From Apostichopus japonicus (taxonomy: Eukaryota > Echinodermata > Holothuroidea > Aspidochirotida > Stichopodidae): 64,000 nucleotides of DNA. Each line of letters starts with the position of its first letter. Positions within the stretch are counted from its first letter, which is position 1. The position numbers were made by a program, and so were the translations under genes. Positions 1 to 42,046 of this stretch are shown here, in pieces. The stretch covers positions 27,927,501 through 27,991,500 of the forward strand of contig NC_092580.1 of NCBI RefSeq assembly GCF_037975245.1. Reading direction: 5' to 3'. Under the pieces are notes generated by a model that was given only the letters and a program-made list of their open reading frames with translations, searched no databases and was not told where the DNA came from.

Positions 1-59
1 CTGACAAATTGACAAACATTGACTTTTTTTACTGTTTTTATATATATATTTTTTTTAAG

Positions 60-15563
<15,504 letters not shown>

Positions 15564-15818
15564 CGTTGATTAAAACCTCAAGTTCTCATCGAATATTTCC
15601 CGGACTTGGCTCAAATCAGAGAAGCGAGGCTCGATTCCAGACCTGGAATATCTTTGGTGACCATTTTCATGTTTCAGTTTTAAAAAATAGTCAGATTTTA
15701 TCAATCTTGAGTACTGAGGGTTATTAGTCAAGTTTTTTAAATTAAAAAAATACTGCAATTATGAAATCTAATATATAATTTACATTCAACTTTAGGGTCT
15801 CATGTTTTACTTGCGTTA

Positions 15819-16110
15819 ATATACAACTAAGGCAGAAATCCATTTTTTGGGCCTTTGTGACTTTTTTTTAATGCACTCCAAAATATATTTAATATCTTTA
15901 ACCAACAAGCAAATTATATTTTAACGTGTGGTTTATTAGGTAAAAACATAATATATAACTAAATATAAATTAAAGTTAATATATAACTAAGGCAGAAATC
16001 CATTTTTTAGGCCTTTGTGACATTTTTTAATGCACTCCAAAATATATTTAATATCTTTAACCAACAAGCAAATCATATTTCAACGTGTGGTTTATTAGGT
16101 AAAAACATTA
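15819..16110. repeat. Tandem direct duplication, offset 160 bp
   Basis: About 130 bp starting ATACAACTAAGGCAGAAATC (15821) recurs as ATATAACTAAGGCAGAAATC (15981) with few differences, through TGGTTTATTAGGTAAAAACA. It lies just downstream of the THNSL1 stop, possibly in its 3' UTR. Confidence 0.85.
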
Positions 16111-17887
16111 AAAAAATTGGTTATTTTAGCATCCAAAATTTCATGTTATCTGTCAAAGATAGTCAGGTGTTTACCAACCTGAGAACTGAGGCTCATTTGA
16201 TGGGGCTCTTTTGAATTAAAAAGTGAAGTATTTTGCAAGGTTAACATCTCCTATATATCTTGTATTCAGATACCGTGTTCTTTCTACTGCAGCTGAGACC
16301 AAACTTTCATAGTTATGAATAATATAGAAATAAATAGTTCGTTCTTTCCTTGTTAAGAATATATTTATGGTTAATCTAATTATGGTAGATGCTGACTATT
16401 GGTATATCAGGACTGATCATGCGCAAAGTTAAAAGATCGATATGCTTATATTGATTATGTTTTAATCCATAAATGGGTGGAAACTACAGTGTTTCAATTA
16501 CCCTAACATCAATGGTACAGTATGACTCTCAACAGAATCCAGACCCAGATGGGGACTCACAGGCATCCCCTCACCCCACCCCCCCCCTCACGCAGACTAC
16601 CATACCACTGTCATTTGTACAAGAAAAAACTTCACAAATTACAAGACATTAGTGTTGTGACCCACCCCCTCCCGAAAAATTGTTGGTATCCCACTACCTT
16701 ATAAAATCCTTCATTCGCCTCTTGCCCTTCCACATGTTTCATGCACCTTAGTAATGCAGTCAGGAAATTTTAAAAGTTTGTCCCTCCCTCCCCCCCCACC
16801 CCACCCCCACACACTCAATACTGGTAACTGATGAAGTTACGTCAATTCAGAGATTCATGCATCGCTATAAAGTGAAAAACTCTCAGATTGATTGTTTGTT
16901 CTGTTATCAATGCTTCTATGAGTGAAACAGAATTAATTTACATATTAGCTGCAACATTTCACGTCAAGATTTTTGGAGTTGAGAAAATGTGTTGGTGTGG
17001 GTGGTGGTGGAAGAAGTCATTCAGACATCTGGTTACATCACAAACCCAAAGTGGGGGGGGGACTTAAAAGAGGCACAGTCAAATGTGAACACGAGAATGG
17101 AAATTATAAGTACACGTTGAGTTCTTCAATTCATAGGATTAATGACATTTTTGGGCAAAAATTATTGCAGAACTTGTTTGGTTTAAATCAGATTGGTGCC
17201 TCCTCCATGGTTGAAATCTGTGATGAATAGTTTTTCATCAGAGTTTTGTTTATCATTAAAAATGAGTGATTGTTTTGTTTTATCTTGTCGGATATTCTCT
17301 GCAGGTTGGTATATTACTATTATTATTGTCCATTCATATCATGGGGTTTAGGATGATCAACACGTGAATACGAACCTATCCAAGTTCCATTACCATTTGG
17401 TGTTATCAGCAGTTGGCCTACATATCACTTATGGGAGACCCCAAAAATGAGTTCAGTTAGTATAAAGTAAAAAGAAACTTTACCGAAAATCTCTTACATC
17501 AATCGATAAAAGGTAAAAATATCCAGATTTCGTGGATGCGTTCACATTATTGGATTCTCTTGAAGGTTATGTGATACCTCATTTCACTAACGTTTCTTGC
17601 ATGATGTCAATAATTGGAGCGTTTAAAGCAATTTCAAACAAACATTCCAGTCATCCTCTGTCATGGATATCGTGGTAGCATACAAAAAAAAAAAAAAAAA
17701 AAACTCGAAATGGGTTCTTGGCTCGATCATATGGTGTCAAAGGTTGAATTATAACCATTTGTTGCACAGCCTATAGCTGAAAACTTATATCATAAGATGT
17801 TTCTGGTTCTATGGTGCATAATTCAAATGCGGAATCACTTGCTCATAGGACCTGGTGCCCGCTCAGAAGTGGGACTATCGCATTTAA

Positions 17888-18596
17888 AGGGTGTGAAGAC
17901 TCGCACAAAAAGAACGTCTAATGCCGGTAATCTGACCTAGTTTCGAATGAGGTGTAACAGAAGTGTTAGACACCACCATTGATCCCAGATAATACACACA
18001 CACAGCTTGCTACCGTCGGTAATTAGACACTAGTGTACAGTCAGTACATACAGCTGCGGTCAATACCCACAGCACAGTGTACAAACAATGCAGCTATGGA
18101 CATCTCAGGTCCAGCTAAAGATAACAAGGTATCACGTTTCGTTACTGTACTGTCTGCATTTTGTAGCGACAAGAACAAAACTTCACCTGCAAGCAACGGA
18201 AAGTTAACTTTTTGAGATGGCCGCACGCGGTTTGGGGCGAGTCTTCAATGCCAGGGGCGTAGCCAGGTTTTTCAAAGTTTTAGGCACGACTATCTGAGCG
18301 GAGCGCCACCATCAGTTGACGCGGAGCGTAAAAAAAAATGGTTTTACAAACCCCCCAGATGGCCAGAAAAGGCCCTTCCCGAGTGTTCATTTTGGTCCCC
18401 TAGCCTCTTGCTAACTTGAAACACCACATTGAATATCACTTTAAACCCAAGTTTTTCTTGTCTAGACTTTTTAAATCGTTCAGCAAGCTTATGGATTTGA
18501 ATTATGGGTGTTTTAAAAAACAAAGATAACTTGGCCAAAAAAAAGTATAGGCAAGGGCCTACAGTGATTACATACTGGCTACACCCCTGAATGCCT
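17888..18596 (+). mobile_element. TTAA-flanked MITE (copy 1), interrupted by a hAT-like MITE
   Basis: Flanked by TTAA at 17884-17887 and 18597-18600. The left end AGGGTGTGAAGACTCGC and the reverse complement of the right end, AGGCATTAAAGACTCGC, form terminal inverted repeats. TTAA target sites point to piggyBac- or Kolobok-type transposition. A second element (18252-18589) is nested near its right end. Copies 2 and 3 are at 58726 and 63065. Confidence 0.8.
18252..18589 (+). mobile_element. hAT-like MITE nested inside the TTAA MITE
   Basis: Terminal inverted repeats CAGGGGCGTAGCCAG and CTGGCTACACCCCTG. It contains the family core CTATCTGAGCGGAGCGCC at 18290. Comparison with the uninterrupted copy at 59062-59079 shows a 5-bp direct repeat AATGC at the junctions. 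Confidence 0.75.
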
Positions 18597-20017
18597 TTAA
18601 CGCAATATTTATCAAAGTCACGGAGTGTTCCATATCTCATTATTAATTTATGAATAACGCCATCTCTAGAGGTATATATGTGAAAGTATATGCCCTAGAG
18701 AGTCAATATCAATTAAGAGGAAGGGGTTATTCGTAGCTACACTTATAAGCGACTTCAGTAAAGAGCATTCATACAAACTCTTCCCTTTGTTCAATCTTAT
18801 CCTAACCTCCCCCACCCCCCTTACAATCTTCCACACTGCTCCCACACTCCGCAGGTAGTAAACTCTGGCTACGTTACTCTTTCAAGACTTATTTATTTTG
18901 TACTAAAACAATTTGTTAAACGAAAGATTAAGTTCTCGTTTTAATATTCCCCTCCCATCCCTCCCACCCTTCCCATCCTCCTTTATCCGTTCATAGATAT
19001 TATTTTTTTCTGAAATGTTGGTTAATTATTGGCAAACTAGTATGTCTGACAATTCCGCTGATATATATTGAATGCAAAGTGTTTTCTGTTCTTCTTTGAT
19101 ATTTGCCGCCAGTTTTAGCGTAACATCAGCCTGTCTTCCTCAATCCCTGAATCAGTTGTGCGAATCTTTCGCGTCAATTGCGTTGGAGACGTCGGTTCCA
19201 GAATAAATATGCAGGGACGTCGGAGCTTAGGAGGCTAGTGTGGGGGGTTCACCCGCCCAATCGCTCCAAGTTCTAAAAAATTGTATTGAATAAACCAAAA
19301 CGGAAGCAAAATATTAATATTCATAAACTAATAATATCTGGCTGTAATCATTCAACCGGGTCTCAGTGCCATTGCTAAAATAAAACCTTGATGACTTTTT
19401 CACTTTTTACTTCACAGAGGACAAGGTTTGAGAAACCTTGGTCTAAGCCAGCCCCCCACCCCCAGCCCCCCTCCAAACACACACACACACACTCACCAAA
19501 ATGGTCATCGTCGGCCCTGTTGACCGAAACTTCCTATTCCCCTGTTTTCCAGGACGAAAGAAAGTGATAATGAAGCAAAGAAAAGAATAGCCAACAAGAT
19601 TTAGAATCATAGATTTCTCGTTCGTGTTAGTCAATTGGATGGGCAACTAAATGTAATCAACAAGTCAAACAACATATGCCACAATATTGAAGCATACACA
19701 TAAGTAACATTCCAAAGACACGTAAAAAATATTCCAGGGCTTCCTAGAACTGACTTCTACCGCATTTTTAAACATCTTTTAAAGCAATGATAGCCCCCAC
19801 CCACCCCCATCTCCACTCGACGTTGAGACTTTTTTTCTGTTTTATGTTTGTATACTCATTCTTGTTTTGTGTTGAATTAATTTCAAAATAATTGAAATAT
19901 TAAGATTTTTTTTGTAGGGGGTCGAGGTGCTTCACAATTTGTTGTATGAAAATGTGCACGTAAAACCAATATTTACGAGATATTCATCTTTCAAAGTTTC
20001 AAATTTAAATAATTGAA

Positions 20018-34258
<14,241 letters not shown>

Positions 34259-34345
34259 CTTATAATCGTTATGTCTTGTTTAGCCTATGATAGATAGTAA
34301 ACGACCAGTTAGCAAACTGTAATTTGCTTCCGATCGTGTAGAGAA

Positions 34346-34353
34346 CTTTTATA
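34346..34353 (-). promoter_or_regulatory. Candidate TATA box of TIMP-like gene B
   Basis: TATAAAAG on the minus strand lies 88 bp upstream of the start codon at 34258. This leaves room for a ~60-nt 5' leader. It is based on motif and spacing only. Confidence 0.45.
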
Positions 34354-34856
34354 ACCTTTTTTCTCTCTCTTTTTTTTTATTAATTTTTTTTTTACGATGA
34401 CTCAGAACTCAGTCCAATTCTGGCCCAGATGGTAACTATTCACAGTCAATGGTTCTGGATCATGGATTGTATATACGCGCGTAACGATCTTGTCTTCACT
34501 CGACCACGCACGAGTGAATCTTTTTGGGGCAATTACCTATAATTGAAACATTTGACAAGTTGTTTTTCCTCCTTCTTTTTCTTAATCTCATTAATGGTAA
34601 AGTACAGTAATCGTTTTCACTTAAAGACCTTTAATCTTATATCAAATGTTGGAAAACAAGTTTCAACTATTTTTCAACTTTTGGAAGCTTTGAAGGAGGT
34701 GCGTGCATGGGAGGAGAGGCTACGGGGGATCACTCCTTATATAATATATAGTTTGGTCATAGGGTATAGACGATTTTTCTTTAATTTGCGGGTTTCGTTC
34801 ACCTGAGAAGTTACACAAATGGGTCAAACACTCTCTGAGGCCCATGCTTGTATAAA

Positions 34857-36000
34857 GTATACTGCATTCTCACGTAAGTATAGTGCATACTTTTATAAGC
34901 ATAGAGCATACTTGTATAAGTATAGTGCATACATGTATAAGAATAGTGTATTCTAGTTTAAGCATAGAGCATACCTTGCACTTGTATAGAAGTATATTAC
35001 ATACTAGTTTAAGTATAGTGCACGCGTGTGTAAGTATAGTGCAAACTAGTGTAAGTATAGTGCACACGTTTGTAAGTATTGTGCAAACTAGTGTAGCTAT
35101 AGTTCATACTTGTATAAGCATAAAGCATACTTTTAAAAGTAGAGTAAATACTTGTATAAGCGTATAGCATACTTTTATAATCATAGAGCATACTTGTATA
35201 AGCGTATAGTGCATACTTGTATAAGAATAGTGCATACTAGTTTAAACATAGAGCATACCTTGCACTTGTATAGAAGTATATTACATACTAGTTTAAGTAA
35301 AGTGCACACGTGTGTAAGTATAGTGCAAACTAGTGTAAGTATAGTGTATACTTGTATAATCATAGAGCATACCCTGCACGTGTGTAAGTATAGTGCAAAC
35401 TAGTGTAACTATAGTTCATACTTAAGCATAGTATAAGCATAGAACATACTTTTAAAAGTAGAGTAAATACTTGTATAAGCGTAGAGCATACTTGTAAAAG
35501 TATAGTGCTTACTTGTATAAGCATAGAGCATAGTATAGTGCATATTGATTAGCTGCAGTGCATACGTGTATTAGTTATTACTTTTATTAGTGTATACTTG
35601 TTTGAATGCATATGTAAGTATATGCATACTTGTGTTAGTATATATTGTGCATACTCGTGTAAGTATAGCCCACACTTACATAAGTATAGTGTATATTTGT
35701 TTAGCTGCAATGTATACGTGTATTATATGTTACTTGTATTATTACATACTTGTATAAGTGTATACTTGTATTAATGCATATTTGTGTTAGTATATGCATA
35801 CTTGTGTCAGTATAGCCCACATTTACATCAAATGTAGTGCATACCGGTACTTGTATAGAAGTATTGCATAATTGTAAAAGTACAGTGCACATATGTATTA
35901 GTGCTTGATGGTATAAGCACATTCTTGTGTAAGTATAGTCCATAATTACGTAAGTATAGAGCACACTTGTATACATAGTTAGTATTGATGATGTGTAGAT
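34857..36000. repeat. Degenerate ~20-bp minisatellite, 1.1 kb
   Basis: Many variants of CATACTTGTATAAGTATAGTG, with higher-order repetition: a block containing TAGAGCATACCTTGCACTTG and TAGAAGTATATTACATACTA occurs at about 34965 and again at about 35250. Open frames on both strands here (repeats of HTCISIV) arise from the unit length and are not genes. The array begins ~600 bp upstream of the gene B start codon. Confidence 0.9.
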
Positions 36001-36945
36001 GTCGTGCGTCATATTCAACCTAGAATAAAAAAAAAACTAAGCACCCAAAGATACCAATCATATTTACGACTTGACGTCCATAAGTATAGTTGTATAGTAT
36101 AGTTTAACGCTGTTGCTTTGTTTTTCATTTCCTATAAAGTATAAGTTCCGGTCATATTTTTATGTACTGTATTATTATTTTTTTATGCGCATGCTCGCTT
36201 AAACATGTTTTACTTCAAGGTACCCAAACCTTGCATGGCATGGTCTTTCTCAAATAATCATAATCATAATAATAACAACAACAATAATAATGATAATAAT
36301 ATTTACATGAATGCTATTACTCTGGTCTGAGGTTTAGTTTTGTCTTCAAATTGAAGTTGTGATAGCAACGATCGATTGAGTCCACTGCCTTGGGATAATA
36401 AACAAAGTTGGATTGTACTTGACTCCCTTTAACGAAAATCGTTGGTTCGTGATAGAACGGTAAACTTCGGATGAACAACTTCTCATAAATTGTCCTTAAT
36501 GAGGTTTTTTTTATTATCAATTACAAAGCCATCCGTCGCGGTATTGAGTTTTTCACCGTTATACGGTCATTTTCGTTGTCATAAATTCTTACCAAAGGAT
36601 CATTGAAATATGAAGGTGTTTCTCTGACACTGAGTTATATGTTCTTCTTTTGAATCAAAAGAAAATGAAAGGAATTTAATCGTGAAGTTTGTACTCAATT
36701 CTGTAGCTTCTATACAATAATAAAGTGTTGATATACCATTGTGAGAATAGACATTGCGGTGTCTTTACTATGTTGTCTAAATAACCAACTTTGTCTTCTT
36801 TCATGTCCAGGGTTTCTTTCTTTTATAATTTTTATTTTTATTATTTATTAGTATTATTATCATAATTATTATAATTATTATTATAATAATAATAATTATA
36901 ATAATTGTTATTATAATTATTATAATTATAATAATTGTTATTATA

Positions 36946-36990
<45 letters not shown>

Positions 36991-39615
36991 GTTGTTGTTT
37001 TGAATGGCGGATAAATTCATTCAGAATTCAGAAAGCGAAACATTAAAAACAGCTTCAGCATCATCAGGGATGTGTTACAAATAACAATATATTGCTTCTG
37101 TTAGCCTTGCAGCTTTCGATAAAAACACATCTGTCACGTGATTACTCAGTACTTGATCAAAATTAATATGTTATATAAACCTTGGAAACTTCCAGTGTTA
37201 TTGTTGTGATACGTTACAGGAAATGAAAAACCTACTACTGATTTGATCAAAGTACCTTCTACGATCTGTAGCGAAAATGTCGTTCATTAAGTGGTAACCT
37301 TACATCTATACCTATTTACTGAGTCATTACAAGGAACCAAAACGAAAATATGCTTACTTGTTGCTATGTCGAAAGCAGATGCAACAGCCTGCAGTATAAG
37401 TCTTAGATCGCGCCAGTGTCGTAGCTTGGAATTTCGCTTCTACTTGTCAAAAATTTCTGAAAGTTAAGTTGGTGTGAGATATTTGTTTGCATGATCCACC
37501 CCCCCCCCCGCTCCCCTTCCTTCACTTACATACACACGCATACACACCCTATATCTTACATCGCTCAAGAAAGACTGATCCTATGAATAAACATAAAGAC
37601 GGTAATTGAAGACTAACGGACGCGCGCCCTTTTGACCTTTGACTTTTGACCCAAACAATTGATCAATCCTTCGTATACTATTTTCGGAGTCATCCTATTA
37701 GATTCCGATGGTTCGCGTCAGAGTATTCCATCCTCCCACCTCTGCATCCCCCTCCCAGCCCACGCCCCGGAGTGCGTCAAGTAATTTGATTGTATGTGAA
37801 GTGAAGCTTTCACAATTTCTAGAAGAAAAAAACTGACGGATGTAATCAATAACAAATGTTTTGGTCCGATGTTGATTCACAAAATTATGGGACTTGAATG
37901 ACGTTTTCAGACGTGAGTAGTGACAATGACAGTAGCAGTGAGAAGAAGTAACGAGATCGCCTCGGAATACTAGAAGATAAAAAAAAATCAGTGAAGGCTA
38001 AATCCTTGCCGACCATCTGTTGCAAAGCGTACACGGTAAGGGAAAATCGCATCCATCCATGGAATTTATTATATTATTTTATCATTTAGCCTTTGAGATG
38101 TTTTCGAGGAGAATAATAGGAAGGGGTGGGGTGGAGTGGGAAATGGTCATTATTATGTTCTGACGTGATTGTAGTGTTATTTTGAAGCATGCTGGTCATA
38201 ACTGTCCTGATTCAAGAGCGGTGCTTTTACTGTTGGTGGGTCACATGCTATAGATATCACTGACAAACAAATTATAAAATGTGATCGTAAAAATGTGGAT
38301 ATTAATGATTTACATTAAGGACATGATAATTGGGGGGGGGGGGGGGGTAGTGATATTATAACCCAATGTTCATTCACGGATGATTTTCCTGCGAAAGAAG
38401 AGTATCGGGATAAGGGAATTGACCCGTGGGCCAATCCCTTGTCCCACAAATATGATGGATAAATTAAAATGCATAAAAACAAAGATTCACAGCCGTAAAC
38501 CATTAAGTAGAAATAAATATCGAGAACTGACCACGAACATATATAAACATATGAAACAGATGTGGACTGCAGTCTTGCATATACCTCAACCGTTACACTG
38601 TAATGTTAGATAGTGTCACCGCCTGCCCCATTCTAGACCCTGTAACGTCAGATAGTGGCATCGCGGCCTATACGCCAACATACGACCTACTAAAGTTTTG
38701 TTTTTAAATGGAGGGCGTTTCCTTGATTTCACAAAGTTCTCATCTCTAGAAATAAATGTATTATAATCCGATATTCGATTATCCGATACTAGATATTAGA
38801 GATAAATTCATTCGCCATTCTTCATTGCCTATTGGCGCATGAACTAGCTATACGCATAGTTCAGAAAACCGCTATGATGTTATTATACATGAACTTAGAT
38901 ATATAATATAGAACACCATAACAAAATTATGATTTCAAAATCAATTTCTGTATAGCTTTTAATTGGAGCCAAGTGTCCATGATTTCCGGCATGTTAATTG
39001 CGAGACAGCAAGGCAAAGCACTGTATACACTCCATTGCGTAGCGTTACGTATAAACAACAATATATTCTTCATAATTTCAACAGATCATTAACTCGACAT
39101 TTGATAATCGATAACCTTGTTTTCTCCTTCTTCAACGACCGGAATTAATTAACTATAAATTCAGTAGTTTATTTTCGGAAGGGTAGGTACTGCATTTTAG
39201 AATGTTTTTTTATTAATATTAACAACAAGTTCTTTATTTCAGGGTTTGGCACTGTATAGAACATATGAAAATGTCTTACGATTTGCCCCCCCCCCCCCCA
39301 AAAAAAAAGTGAGCCTGATCCGTGCAAAGTTAGTTGTTTCCTTAACATTGTAGCAATTTTTCTTTCATAAATGTCTGCATGCAGTGAGGGGAGCAATTGA
39401 TAAATTACTCTGCTGATGGGATAGTCTTTTTCGAAGAAAGAAAGTGCAAAATATAGGGCACCTGCTACCAGAAACGATCGATATTTTGTGACAGTTATGA
39501 AAGGACCGTAATTAAGTTAATATAAGCTATGAACAGATTAACAGAACCTTATGTATAGCTCTGGCCGTGAACACGCAACGGTGCCGTCTTATATACGCAA
39601 CACCTGTACCGTAGA

Positions 39616-39953
39616 CAGTGGCGTAGGAAGGTACTTTTGAGTGGGGGCTGAAGACTGGTGGCCGGCCTGGGGGAGGGGTCTAAGGGGAGGGTTTTTTTTT
39701 GCATTTCCAGGTGGCCTCAGATGCAATTTAGTGCAATATAGCACACTTCAACACCCACTCCATTTTGTAAAGAAATTTGCATTTTCACCTGGCCTTAGGT
39801 GCAATTTGGTGCTTCAAATGAGATTTTTTCTCATTTGGAAATGAAAAAGGGGTTTTCTGACTTGCGGAGCGGGGGGGCGGAACGATACTTCCGCCCCCAT
39901 ATTTTTCACTGGGGGGCTGGCGCCCCCCAGCCCCCCCGGTTCCTACGCCCTTG
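39616..39953 (+). mobile_element. hAT-type MITE with perfect 8-bp target duplication
   Basis: A 338-bp element with ends CAGTGGCGTAGGAA and TTCCTACGCCCTTG. It is flanked by the direct repeat ACCGTAGA at 39608-39615 and 39954-39961. The 8-bp duplication and CAGTGGCG ends fit the hAT superfamily. No coding capacity. Confidence 0.85.
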
Positions 39954-40789
39954 ACCGTAGACGTAAAGACACATGGTGTAACTTAACCGGATATAGTTTG
40001 TACTGGAACTATATCGTACTTCTTACTTTCATTCGGAAACCTTTACCCCCCCCCCTCCCCCGCCCAACTATAATGCGAGAGTGGTTGTGGGACATCGTCT
40101 GGATAAGTTGTTGCAAATTTAGTTATGGAAGGCAAAGCATAATTTGTGCATTTATTTATAATATTAACTGATAATGTGACTTCAGAATATATAATAATAT
40201 CAGATTGGCCACCTTAGTTCACACCCTGGGTAGGAGGTACCACTTTTAAAGTAATGGCAGAGGTAACGGGGGGGGGGGGGGTGTGTATACAATCAGAGCA
40301 AAACGAATAGCTCATAACACGAGAAACAATTGTATTTATCCTTATAATCTAATATTTCTTATATAGCTCTGCTTCTGTAATTATTTGGCATGAGCTGTTC
40401 TATGGAACATGCGACTGTATGACGAGCTTTTAACTTGGTGAACTGAACAAAATTGTGACGTCACTTAACAAGAAGACCGAACATCTTTGACCTGTTAAAG
40501 TGGGGACTCGGAGGTAAGGGAACAGTGGGGTGAGGGGAGATGTTGTTGAATGTTTGTTTTCCTTTAAGTAACAAAGGTTAAGTGATGATGGTTGCTATTT
40601 AACATGCAAGTGACAATCCGACGTATTCCGATGAACCTGTACCGTGCTGGAGAAATTGGTCTAGGCAAAAGCTGCCATTTAATTTCTAATGCCTTTCCTT
40701 GAGACGCTCCAAATTTCTAGTGAATCTTCTAAGGGTAGTAACAGTCGTCTATCACTTATTTATAGACGTCCGTACACAGTGGTCAGAAT

Positions 40790-40990
40790 CAGTGGCGTGC
40801 ATAGGATTTCATAGGTGGGAGGGGAGGGGGTGGGGGATGAACCTTTATGGTAGGGCCAATGACGAATCAAGGATTTTTATAAAAGAGGAGTGCAGCCCTA
40901 GGGTCTTTGAAACCGGCACCTATGTAGGATTTGCAAAAATTCAAACGGTTTAAACGCCAAACGGTGCATCCTGAGGCATATTTAGACTGG
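40790..40990 (+). repeat. Interspersed repeat, GTGGCGTGCATAGG family
   Basis: Starts CAGTGGCGTGCATAGG and contains GTCTTTGAAACCGGC and AAACGGTGCATCCTGAGGC. Matching segments are in a second copy at about 43828-44055 and in an inverted fragment at about 53040-53130. Probably another non-autonomous DNA element; the right end is not defined. Confidence 0.55.
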
Positions 40991-41817
40991 TACATTGTGT
41001 AAATCTGAACGCACGGTTGTGATTATAAATACTTCCTGTGAGGTTGAACAAATGGGGGTTGGAGGGTGTACAAACGTAGTATTGGTCATGGATCATGCCA
41101 CTCCCTCCCCTTTGCGAGCGCCGCTTGGTTCGAATATGAGTGACACGAATTAAAAGCGTGTGTTAACTTGACATACCTGAAGCGTTTGCAAAGTGGGGGC
41201 GTATTGAACTCTGTAATCCATAGATAAATCATGAAGATATGATATAAGAATGATACTACTATGATATGAATTTATTTTTTAATTCATGTATGATCTATGC
41301 CGTAATCTCTTAATTAGTAGAGCACAGCAAAGTGTTGTGCACTGTTCTGAGTCCGATTGTACACTATTCTTATACTAACTATGATGGCAGCTGTATACTC
41401 TAAACGCTGCAAAGGCTTATTATGACGTCATCTATCATTCGGTGAAAAAGCTATGACGCCCTTGTCGAATCGTCGTCTTTTAAGATATTTTCAGTTAAAT
41501 ATAGTCATCAGTATTACTCGTAACAAATATGTTTGAATGTCAAATTATGGTAAGTCAAAGTGATAATCAAAGCTAAAGAGATATATGTGTTTCTAACTGA
41601 TCACTACTCCAAACCATCTGGGCAAATAGTTGTAAAATCAGCAGTAAGTTTGAATACCGTATACTTTTAATAATATTATAAAACATGCTAAAATATGGCG
41701 CTATAAGTTCAAAATCCCTTCCATAATAAATTGGCAGTAAACATTCAAATGTAAATTTAACCATTAACGAAGAAGGAAAAGAGACACAGAGTCGTAAATA
41801 TTCAGGGTATACCGGAT

Positions 41818-42042
41818 TTTTTTCACCCAGTTTGGGACGATTTTTCCTACACTGTAGTGTATAATGTCCCGCTTCAGAGCACTCGTATTGTCAGTACGAG
41901 CAGTATGAATATCATGTTTCTATCAGATCAAGGTTAGGAACTGTTTGTACTGTCAATACCAGTGCTTTGAAGCATGATATTGGAGTACAGTTTAGAGAGG
42001 TTTTAGCATTATGAAATTGTCCCAAAACTGGCTGTTTTTTTT
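41818..42042. repeat. Foldback element touching the 3' end of TIMP-like gene A
   Basis: Left-arm segments CCCAGTTTGGGACGATTTT and GCTTCAGAGCACTCGTATTG recur inverted on the right (42036-42012 and 41985-41949). Together they make a long imperfect hairpin of ~225 bp. Its right edge is only a few bases from the gene A stop codon (42047-42049), so it would form the start of the 3' UTR. Confidence 0.7.
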
Positions 42043-42046
42043 TACC

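Larger units (their letters stand above)
15564..20017. other. Convergent intergenic spacer
   Basis: Spacer between the stops of THNSL1 (+) and TIMP-like gene B (-). It contains a tandem duplication (15819-16110), poly-C-rich stretches near 16570 and 16790, a poly-A run at 17683-17702 and a nested MITE pair (17888-18596). No gene was recognised and no confident poly(A) signal could be assigned to either gene. Confidence 0.6.
36001..41817. other. Intergenic spacer between the two TIMP-like genes
   Basis: No gene recognised. It contains an ATT/AAT microsatellite (36837-36992), poly-C/poly-G runs (37499, 38332, 39286, 40270), a hAT MITE (39616-39953) and a GTGGCGTGCATAGG-type repeat (about 40790-40990). 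Confidence 0.55.

Noticed and set aside
34870-35403. Open frames on both strands with repeated HTCISIV or CTILTQV patterns
   Set aside because: They are produced by the ~20-bp minisatellite; same repeat opens several frames and strands.
34857-36000. CRISPR-like repeat array
   Set aside because: Units are degenerate with no unique spacers; genome is eukaryotic.
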